From Ktedonosporobacter rubrisoli (GTDB taxonomy: Bacteria > Chloroflexota > Ktedonobacteria > Ktedonobacterales > Ktedonobacteraceae), in the NCBI RefSeq assembly GCF_004208415.1, contig NZ_CP035758.1:5022001-5086000 (forward strand): 64,000 nt of DNA. The letters are read 5' to 3'. The notes below the pieces were generated by a model. That model worked only from the letters and a program-made list of their open reading frames with translations, had not been told where the DNA came from and did not search any database. Position 1 is the stretch's first letter. Each line of letters begins with the position of its first letter. Shown piece by piece: positions 1-6,669 of this stretch. Position numbers and translations under genes: made by a program.

Positions 1-1263
1 TTCCAGACCATCTCATTTATAGCACCGCTGGCAAATATCCTCACAGTTCCACTTCTTGGTGCCTTTATCGCCCTGGGCTGCTGCATCGGTATAGCAGGTC
101 TCATCTCTGGACCACTTGCTATGGCTTGCAGTTGGGCAGCCTGGCCTCTGCTCTGGTATATGATAACAATCACTACCTGGTGCGCCAACTTGCCTCTGGC
201 CTACCTGGCGGCTAGCAATATCAATGGTATTACTGCCTGGAGCTACTATATACTGCTAGCTTTGCTGACCCTATTCATCGTGAGGAAATGGCCAGCGCTA
301 ACTACTTACACCTCTTCAGTTGCCCAACACGCAAGCTTGTTACATTTATCGCCTCGTAGCTGGCGGCTAGTTCAACTTGGCATCGCTCTGTCTATGGTCT
401 TAGCCACTGGCATAGGGATGCTGACATTCTCTCCTGGGGCTCAGCTCACCATCTCGTTTCTCAGCGTGGGGCCGGCTAAGCAGGCTCCCCAGGGCGAAGC
501 TATTCTTATTCGCACGCCCGATGATAGAGCTGTCCTGATTGACGGAGGGCCAGATATAACTTCATTAGCGCAGGGGCTAGATAGTCGTCTTGCCATATGG
601 CAACGTTCCCTGAACACTATCGTTCTTACTACTCCTCGTCCCGACCATCTCACCGGCCTGCAAGATATCGTACAACGCTACCAGATAAATACAGCCATAG
701 ACGCGGGAATGCTGCACCCCAATATAGCCTATACCCTGTGGCGTCGTTCTTTAGAGCAGCATGGTATTCCCTATAAGCCCGTTGCCCAGGGGGCGGCTAT
801 TACCCAGGGTTCAGAGCTTACCTTTCAGGTCCTCTGGCCTCCTTCGCAGCTGCATAAAAGCAGTAGAGAGGCGTTCGATAATGGACTCATCTTGCGACTG
901 ATAACGCCTCATCTGCGCATCCTCTTCTTAGGAGTAACAAGCCTGAGCCAGTACGCCTTAATGGGCCTCTTACAAAGTTGTGGACCCGGCTATCTCCAGG
1001 CCGACGTTGTGCAGCTGGTTAGCGAGCAGGGCAAAGCTTTTCCGGCCACCTTACCCATACTTTTAAAGCTGGCTCATCCCACATTAGTCGTCGTCACACC
1101 CTCCACTCTCAGCAAGCAACTTAACAAGTCAAGCCAGGCGAACGTAATCCCTTTATCATCTTCTCTCGCCGGTCCCTGGAAAACCATGCAGACAGCCCAG
1201 ACAGGCACACTAGAAATTATCAGCACGCCAGAAAGATGGACTACAACCTATGCTTCTCTGTAA
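1..1263 (+). CDS. comEC: ComEC/Rec2 DNA-uptake channel, C-terminal part (5' end outside window)
   Basis: The reading frame is open from base 1, so the gene begins before the window; the ATG at 121 is internal. The first ~110 residues are hydrophobic membrane helices of the competence channel. After about residue 145 a soluble metallo-beta-lactamase-like domain follows, with ISFLSVG, AILIRTPDDRAVLIDGGPD and LTTPRPDHLTGL. ComEC moves single-stranded DNA across the cytoplasmic membrane in natural transformation, and the C-terminal domain is thought to act as a nuclease on one strand. The usual zinc motif HxHxDH reads TxRxDH here, so two metal-binding histidines are missing. Family assignment is firm; whether the nuclease domain is active is doubtful. 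Confidence 0.85.
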   Translation, partial: FQTISFIAPLANILTVPLLGAFIALGCCIGIAGLISGPLAMACSWAAWPLLWYMITITTWCANLPLAYLAASNINGITAWSYYILLALLTLFIVRKWPALTTYTSSVAQHASLLHLSPRSWRLVQLGIALSMVLATGIGMLTFSPGAQLTISFLSVGPAKQAPQGEAILIRTPDDRAVLIDGGPDITSLAQGLDSRLAIWQRSLNTIVLTTPRPDHLTGLQDIVQRYQINTAIDAGMLHPNIAYTLWRRSLEQHGIPYKPVAQGAAITQGSELTFQVLWPPSQLHKSSREAFDNGLILRLITPHLRILFLGVTSLSQYALMGLLQSCGPGYLQADVVQLVSEQGKAFPATLPILLKLAHPTLVVVTPSTLSKQLNKSSQANVIPLSSSLAGPWKTMQTAQTGTLEIISTPERWTTTYASL

Positions 1264-1469
1264 CGTACAATGAATGAATACTTGATAGTAGGAAAGATGA
1301 ATCCTGAAGGAACGCACTTCCTTAGCTGGAAGAGACTTTGCTTCCTTGAGTTAACAATAGATAAATATAATGTAATATCATGCAAGATTTAGCCTTGAGC
1401 TTTCCACTAAAAAGTCAGATAGCCTAAGACTAAAGGACAGCACTAAGCCAGAGAAGGATTTGGTTTATT
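1264..1469. other. Intergenic region downstream of comEC
   Basis: No gene is seen. A short hairpin AAGGAA-cgcac-TTCCTT (1307-1323) lies 45 bases after the comEC stop. It has no clear T-tract and could be a weak terminator. The stretch before the next gene is AT-rich and may hold its promoter. Confidence 0.35.
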
Positions 1470-2090
1470 ATGGTCTGCACACGCTGCGGAAACACCATAG
1501 CTGACAACACTATCGTTTGTCCAGCCTGCGGAGCGGTTAACCCCCAACCCCAAACACATGCCGAGCCCTCCACAAGCTACGGACAATATGCCCCAGGCAG
1601 CCAGGAGGAACATATCTCATCTGGAGCAAGTTCAATATCCCCACAAGCCGGCAGGGCTACCCCCCATCAGGCAGGCTACAGTTCCCCTCACGCCTCTCAT
1701 CCTGGTTACGCACCTGCTTACAATGCAGCCCCGCTCTATAGACAAGCGACATTCGCCCAGGGCTTTACCGTCTCTAATAAGAACGATACAGCTCTCATCG
1801 CTGAGATCATTCTTTCTCTCTTTGGCATATTTGGAGTTGGCTGGCTCATGGCACGCGAAACAACAGTCGGCATCATTTTGCTTGTTTGTAGCTTTTTGAT
1901 TTACTGGCCCCTCATGCTCTTAGGCACTGTCTTTACGTTGGGCATCGGCCTTGTCTGCCTGGGACCGCTAGCTATCGGGGCTATCATTCTCAACATATTG
2001 CTGCTAAATAGTGTTTTAAAGCGGAAAGCTGCAAGTTTTATTCTGGTACCACCATCCCAACAACAAATGCCGCCACAGTATCATCCATAG
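1470..2090 (+). CDS. Zinc-ribbon membrane protein of unknown function
   Basis: This 206-residue protein starts with a double CxxC zinc ribbon (CTRCGNTIADNTIVCPACG, residues 3-21). A Pro/Gln/His/Tyr-rich disordered linker follows (~25-95), then two or three membrane helices (~107-185) and a short polar tail. The layout is that of the widespread zinc_ribbon_2 membrane proteins, in which the ribbon and the linker face the cytoplasm. No enzyme motif is visible and the function is unknown. It ends just before a hairpin shared with the convergent recombinase-like gene. Confidence 0.75.
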   Translation: MVCTRCGNTIADNTIVCPACGAVNPQPQTHAEPSTSYGQYAPGSQEEHISSGASSISPQAGRATPHQAGYSSPHASHPGYAPAYNAAPLYRQATFAQGFTVSNKNDTALIAEIILSLFGIFGVGWLMARETTVGIILLVCSFLIYWPLMLLGTVFTLGIGLVCLGPLAIGAIILNILLLNSVLKRKAASFILVPPSQQQMPPQYHP

Positions 2091-2117
2091 TCATTCAATA
2101 AGTGCAAGCGAAAACAA

Positions 2118-2143
2118 GAGGAGGTCAGCACATCGACCTCCTC
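2118..2143. terminator. Bidirectional terminator hairpin
   Basis: GAGGAGGTC (2118-2126) and GACCTCCTC (2135-2143) form a perfect 9-bp stem with an 8-base loop. It is followed by ATTATTT on the plus strand and preceded by AAAACAA, which gives T's on the minus strand. It lies between two convergent genes and can serve both. Confidence 0.75.
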
Positions 2144-2144
2144 A

Positions 2145-3155
2145 TTATTTAGGAAAAGCGAGACGACGATACTTCTCTCTTGATTCTAGCCATGCCTCAT
2201 CGGAAAGCCCTAATTTCTCGCGCAGAGCATCTGGCGGCTCACCATCTCTTAAGCACTGCACGGCAAAGGTATCGCGCAACAACTGTAAAGTGACGCGTTT
2301 CTTGATCCCTGCCGCTTGCACGGCCCGAGCCAGGATATAGTTTAAATTTCGATCCGTACAGGCAAATACCTCATCAGTAGGATGATATTTATCCTGGTAG
2401 CGCTTAAAAATTGCGGTAAATTCTTCAGGGAGCGTCAGACGGCGCTCGCGGTGCTGTTTGCCTGTTGAGGCGGCAAAATGGATAGTCACCAGCGGAGCTT
2501 TGGCATTAGAAAGATCTATGTGGCCCATTTTTAGCCCCATCACTTCTTCTTTCTTCAGCCCGGCATAGAGAATGAGATAAACCAGGCAATGGCAGCGCGG
2601 ATCTGCGCTGGCCGCCCTGAGCAGACGCTGTACTTCATCAGCAAACAAAAGCTCTGGCAGAGGCGGCAAAGGGCGCTCTAGCGTTAAGCTTAGCGAAGGA
2701 TCTTCACGCAAAACTCCTTCGCGCGTCAGCCAGGAAAAGAAATTCTTCAGGAAGGTCACACGACGGGCCATGGTCTTCGGGGCAGGTATACGACCAGGTA
2801 CGCCAAATTTCAGCTTCATCAGCCAGTCTGTAAGCTGCTCCTTAGAGATGCGGCCCACAGGAGTCTCGGCTCCGGCAAAATCGCTGAACATTTTCAAATC
2901 TGAGAGAAAGCAAGTCACAGTATAGTTTGATTTACCACGTAACATAAGCTCCTGGCGATAAGGAATAGCACAAGCGGCAAGGCTGGACTGTTCGGTCAAT
3001 GGATTAGTACGTACGAGTGGAGGAAAGGGCATCTCCAAAGGGTCAGCCGGCTCTTTAATGACGGTTGAAGCACCAAAGAGATTAGATTGCAAGACTGTAC
3101 TGTCTTCATTCACAATAGGTTTGGGCTGGCTTTCTGGTTGGGAGTCCTTCTGCAT
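2145..3155 (-). CDS. Tyrosine recombinase/integrase-like protein with degenerate active site
   Basis: A 336-residue protein with an unstructured N-terminus (1-65), a SAM-like core-binding domain (~66-165, with YTVTCFLSDLKMFSDF and MARRVTFLKNFFSWLTREG) and a catalytic fold of the XerC/phage-integrase family (~165-335). The box with the first catalytic arginine reads AGLKKEEVMGL, with Lys where Arg is normal. The box-II region reads LQLLRDTFA: the second Arg is kept, but the usual His (HxLRHTFA) is Gln. The third His of LGHS is Leu. The Tyr in REKYRRL remains. It may be a DNA-binding relic or a recombinase with altered chemistry. No att site or phage genes lie nearby. Confidence 0.75.
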   Translation of the reverse strand: MQKDSQPESQPKPIVNEDSTVLQSNLFGASTVIKEPADPLEMPFPPLVRTNPLTEQSSLAACAIPYRQELMLRGKSNYTVTCFLSDLKMFSDFAGAETPVGRISKEQLTDWLMKLKFGVPGRIPAPKTMARRVTFLKNFFSWLTREGVLREDPSLSLTLERPLPPLPELLFADEVQRLLRAASADPRCHCLVYLILYAGLKKEEVMGLKMGHIDLSNAKAPLVTIHFAASTGKQHRERRLTLPEEFTAIFKRYQDKYHPTDEVFACTDRNLNYILARAVQAAGIKKRVTLQLLRDTFAVQCLRDGEPPDALREKLGLSDEAWLESREKYRRLAFPK

Positions 3156-3203
3156 GTGTTGCTCCTTAACTGGATATATGGCTCAAACGTCACTGTATCT
3201 TTC

Positions 3204-3212
3204 ATTATAGCA
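3204..3212 (-). promoter_or_regulatory. Extended -10 promoter of the recombinase-like gene
   Basis: On the minus strand the sequence reads TGC-TATAAT, an extended -10 element, 49 bases upstream of the start codon. No good -35 box is seen, as is common for extended -10 promoters. The rest of 3156-3488 holds no gene. Confidence 0.45.
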
Positions 3213-3488
3213 TACCTCGGCAAAGTATGGGACTTCCTTCACCGTATGTTTGCTTCCTTGGCTTCTGCCGGCAAAACATATTGAAGAGCTTGATCCAAGA
3301 CACAGTATACTTGCTCATCTCGCTTTATATCGGTTCCCCTTATTTCTAGACCTGATTGGAAAGCTATTTTCAGCCAGCGCGGCATCAGGGGCAATAGCCA
3401 CCAAATACCGATGAAGTTACGTTAATTTATAGTGTTCGTCTCCATGTATAGTCCCATCGGACATCCTAACACCAAGAGGATCGTGAAA

Positions 3489-4862
3489 ATGAAGCAGCAA
3501 CAGCGTTTGCCATTTATGGCACTGGTCCCTGCTGTCGGTATTTTTGTTTTCGCTTTTGTGGTGCGCGCTGCCTATAACGTACTGGGGGCAAAAGATTATT
3601 ACCCACTGCACGACTCGGCAACCTACCAGAGCATCGCCTTTAATATTTTACATGAGCATTGTTACTGTCTACATTCACAGCTACCAACTGTGGACCGGGC
3701 TCCTCTCTGGCCTGCGATCATCGCTGCTATTTATGGCGCTCTAGGGTCGCAGGATCACTATGTACGCTTTTTCCTTTGCGTTGTAGGTGCAGCCACCTGC
3801 TTACTGATTTATTTCTTTGCTAAAGATCTATTTGGCAAAGGTATTGGGATTTTAGCCGGGCTCATTGGCACTATTTACCCCTTTCTCTTTATATATGATG
3901 CGTGGTTATATACCGAGTCGCTCTATATATTTCTGTTGCTAGCCCTATGCTACACTCTCTACCGGCTACAGATTAAACCTCATTGGGGCTTGATGGCACT
4001 CAGTGGCGTGCTTATCGCACTGTTGGCCTTCACTCGACCCAACGGACTTGCCCTGCTTCCTGTCTTTCTCGTTTGGATCTTTATCATGTGGCGTACAAAG
4101 ATGCTTCCTGGCACCCAGGTAATTAAAGGAGCGATCATTGTTTCTGTAGTCTCGCTGGCTCTTATCGCTCCCTGGACAATACGCAACTATACAGTAACTC
4201 ATGCTCTCATTCCACTCGCTGTAGGTGATGGAAAGGTATTGCTCGGAGCCTATAATGATCAGACGGCAGACCCAACATACCAGAATGGCCGCTACCTGGG
4301 CATCTGGATTATTCCCGATGAATCAACCCCAGCTATTGCGCAGAAGTTCCCCAGCAAGGATCTATGCTCTGGCCCTTGCGAAGTGCAGCGCGACAATACA
4401 TATAGATACTATGCGGAACAATGGATGCAAACCCATCTCGATAAAATGCCCTACATGCTTGGACTTCACTTTGTCAACACCTGGCAAGCAACATCGCAAG
4501 AGGCAGATCTACCTATAAATCGCTTTCCCGATCGGCCCATTTCCAAGTTTGTGGTGATGCTCATGGAAATCATCACGCCTATCGTACTCATTCTGGCCGC
4601 CTGTGGCCTGGCCGCTACCTGGAAACGCTGGCGCTACCTGCTCTTTATCTACTTCCTGATTCTGATGACGGTAGCGCAATCGATAGTTCTCTACGGCATT
4701 CCGCGTTTCCGCGCTCCGCTTGAGCCAATGTTCATTATCTTAGCAGCTGGCGCTATCTGGTGGCTTACAGGCTGGTTGAATAAACGTCGGCCCGCACTAC
4801 AAAACGCTTCTGTCCGTCAGGAAAAAACGCCCATCTCCGTCTCCGCACAGAGACAGAAATAA
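3489..4862 (+). CDS. Membrane glycosyltransferase of the GT39/ArnT (PMT) type
   Basis: A 457-residue integral membrane protein with about ten hydrophobic helices, an early acidic loop (YYPLHDSATYQSIAFNIL), an extracellular loop region around residues 245-330 and TRPNGLALLPV typical of dolichyl/undecaprenyl-phosphate-sugar-dependent transferases. Such enzymes move a lipid-linked sugar onto a protein or lipid outside the membrane; the acceptor is unknown. The ATG at 3489 is preferred because AAGAGGA (3474-3480) is well spaced. A GTG at 3432 in the same frame has no such site. A strong terminator follows directly. Confidence 0.7.
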   Translation: MKQQQRLPFMALVPAVGIFVFAFVVRAAYNVLGAKDYYPLHDSATYQSIAFNILHEHCYCLHSQLPTVDRAPLWPAIIAAIYGALGSQDHYVRFFLCVVGAATCLLIYFFAKDLFGKGIGILAGLIGTIYPFLFIYDAWLYTESLYIFLLLALCYTLYRLQIKPHWGLMALSGVLIALLAFTRPNGLALLPVFLVWIFIMWRTKMLPGTQVIKGAIIVSVVSLALIAPWTIRNYTVTHALIPLAVGDGKVLLGAYNDQTADPTYQNGRYLGIWIIPDESTPAIAQKFPSKDLCSGPCEVQRDNTYRYYAEQWMQTHLDKMPYMLGLHFVNTWQATSQEADLPINRFPDRPISKFVVMLMEIITPIVLILAACGLAATWKRWRYLLFIYFLILMTVAQSIVLYGIPRFRAPLEPMFIILAAGAIWWLTGWLNKRRPALQNASVRQEKTPISVSAQRQK

Positions 4863-4869
4863 GCCAAAA

Positions 4870-4902
4870 CATCACGCTACAAGGGAAGACTGTAGCGTGA
4901 TG
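4870..4902 (+). terminator. Rho-independent terminator
   Basis: CATCACGCTACA (4870-4881) and TGTAGCGTGATG (4891-4902) give a perfect 12-bp stem with a 9-base loop, followed by CTCTTCTCTTT. It ends the glycosyltransferase transcript. Confidence 0.8.
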
Positions 4903-5157
4903 CTCTTCTCTTTAGTGCCGATCCGAAATGGCTTTAGTTTGAGGCATGGCAGCAAACTAAGTTCTGAAGAAACACAACAGCTCTTGCAAGCAAGATTGCA
5001 TGCAACCAAAGCCATCTATCCCCGCATGCTATTAAAGCTTTGATTTGCAAATAGATATATACTAGTAATAAGCTTAAGATAATTTTGGGATTTTCATCAC
5101 CAACAGATCTTATTACAAGCAGATAAGCGCGGACTTTATAGAGCAAGAAAGCGACAA

Positions 5158-5385
5158 ATGATAAGGCTTAAGTTAAAAGAAGTGCTGCGCGAAAAGAAGG
5201 TGAGCCAGAGCAGGCTTTCTCACATGGCATATCTCTCTCTTAACACCATTCAGGAGATGATCCATGATCCCTACAGAGATGTGAGAATATCTACGCTTGA
5301 CAAAATAGCGCAAGCGCTCAATATATCTGTCATGGATCTATACGAGAGAGTCCCTGATGAACAAGAGGCCGCACAAGAGAAATAA
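5158..5385 (+). CDS. Small XRE/Cro-type DNA-binding protein (copy 1)
   Basis: A 75-residue protein that is almost only a lambda-repressor-like HTH: LKEVLREKKVSQSRLSHMAYLSLNTIQEMI followed in the same fold by ISTLDKIAQALNISVMDLYERV (residues ~3-62), then a short acidic tail. Such one-domain proteins regulate nearby genes or act as antitoxin-like repressors. It is related to the next gene and the two probably arose by duplication. No toxin-like partner is seen. Its target is unknown. Confidence 0.75.
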   Translation: MIRLKLKEVLREKKVSQSRLSHMAYLSLNTIQEMIHDPYRDVRISTLDKIAQALNISVMDLYERVPDEQEAAQEK

Positions 5386-5497
5386 GTTATGAGACTACAT
5401 AAATGGAACAAACTTATACCTTGCAGCAGATGGAAGGCTCAGGATGCCGCATTAGCTGGCGCTGAAAAATTTCAGCACGTGCGAGGATGGAGATAGG

Positions 5498-5722
5498 ATG
5501 CTACGCCTTCGCGTGAAAGAAGTAGCTCGTCAAAAAGGCATGTCTATGCATAAATTATCCTTGCGATCCGAGGTGAGCTATCACGTCATTCGAGAGATAT
5601 TCAATAACCCTGTCAAAATTATCAGTACTGATACGCTCAACAGGATCGCAAAGGCATTAGGAGTTCCCGTCACGGAGATTATCGAGGACGTGCCTGAAGA
5701 AGACGTCACACAAGGGAAGTGA
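5498..5722 (+). CDS. Small XRE/Cro-type DNA-binding protein (copy 2)
   Basis: A 74-residue HTH protein with the same length and layout as the gene upstream (LRVKEVARQKGMSMHKLSL ... LNRIAKALGVPVTEIIEDVPEED). GGAG lies before the ATG (GATGGAGATAGGATG). The stop is followed after three bases by the start of the MDMPI-fold gene, so the two are translated from one message. This suggests that the regulator and the enzyme-like protein work together. The DNA target is unknown. Confidence 0.75.
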   Translation: MLRLRVKEVARQKGMSMHKLSLRSEVSYHVIREIFNNPVKIISTDTLNRIAKALGVPVTEIIEDVPEEDVTQGK

Positions 5723-5725
5723 GCT

Positions 5726-6550
5726 ATGAAACCAGTTGAACCAATCTTTGTAGTTGAGCTTTTTGAACCGATGCTCGACCAGTTACTACAGTTACTGCGC
5801 CCGTTATCCACAGAGGAATGGAGCAGGCTTACGCCGTGCGTCGGCTGGACGGTCAAGGATGTTGCTCTGCACTTGCTTGGCGATGAAATCGGCCAGCTCT
5901 CCCGAGGAAGGGATAAGGATACGTCTTCATTACTGCCACCTGGGCCCGATCTGGTTAGCCGCATCAACCAGCAGAACGCCTTGTGGGTCGAGGCTACGCG
6001 CGGAATAAGCCCACGCCTGCTTTGCGAGCTCCTCGACAGCACCGGGCACCAGGTTATCCAATACTTCAAGAGCCTCGACCTCATGGCACTGAACGGTCCC
6101 GTGAGCTGGGCCGGTCCTGATCCCGCTCCGGTCTGGTTTGATGTCGCGCGCGAATATACCGAACGTTGGCATCATCAGCAGCATATACGCGAGGCACTTG
6201 AGCGACCAGGGCTGACCGAAGCTACCTTCCTCACGCCCATACTCGATACCTTCGTCAGGGCCTTACCCTGGACCTTCCGTTCGGTCGAGGCGACCAAAGA
6301 TACAGTTATCCAATTGAGCGTGACAGGAGATGTGGCCACAAGCTGGTTCCTGCAGCGCCACGGGACAGGTTGGCTTCTGTTCGCAGAGACAGCATTTCCT
6401 CCCACCACCACAGTCACACTTGATCCGGAAACTGCCTGGAAATTGTTTACTAAAGGCATTACGCCAGAACTGGCAAGAAGTAAGGCCAGCATTCAAGGCA
6501 ACGCGAAGCTGGCCTCTAAGGTCTTTGAGACAGTGGCGATTATTGCCTGA
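5726..6550 (+). CDS. DinB/MDMPI-fold (maleylpyruvate isomerase-like) protein
   Basis: A 274-residue protein. The first ~170 residues match the four-helix mycothiol-dependent maleylpyruvate isomerase N-terminal fold: LLRPLSTEEWSRLTPCVGWTVKDVALHLLGD, with the His of ALHLLGDE and a later TERWHHQQHIREAL, the three-His pattern that binds a divalent metal in this fold. The C-terminal ~90 residues resemble the SCP2-like domain often fused to it. Members bind a thiol or a metal, and most have no known substrate. It is coupled to the small XRE regulator upstream. Confidence 0.7.
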   Translation: MKPVEPIFVVELFEPMLDQLLQLLRPLSTEEWSRLTPCVGWTVKDVALHLLGDEIGQLSRGRDKDTSSLLPPGPDLVSRINQQNALWVEATRGISPRLLCELLDSTGHQVIQYFKSLDLMALNGPVSWAGPDPAPVWFDVAREYTERWHHQQHIREALERPGLTEATFLTPILDTFVRALPWTFRSVEATKDTVIQLSVTGDVATSWFLQRHGTGWLLFAETAFPPTTTVTLDPETAWKLFTKGITPELARSKASIQGNAKLASKVFETVAIIA

Positions 6551-6588
6551 GTCATAGAGCGCGCTAAATTTTTAGTCTCTAGAAGCCG

Positions 6589-6616
6589 ACGAGAGGTAGG
6601 GATCTCTACCTCTCGT
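6589..6616. terminator. Bidirectional terminator hairpin
   Basis: ACGAGAGGTAG (6589-6599) pairs with CTACCTCTCGT (6606-6616), an 11-bp stem with a 6-base loop between convergent genes. A weak T-rich stretch (CTATCTATTTT) follows on the plus strand. Confidence 0.7.
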
Positions 6617-6669
6617 GCTGACTATCTATTTTCCACTGACAGCTTATTCTTGCTGTGAGCGGCACAAAT

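Noticed and set aside
5581-6084. 167-residue open frame opposite the MDMPI-fold gene
   Set aside because: Composition is that of an antisense frame and it lacks any motif.
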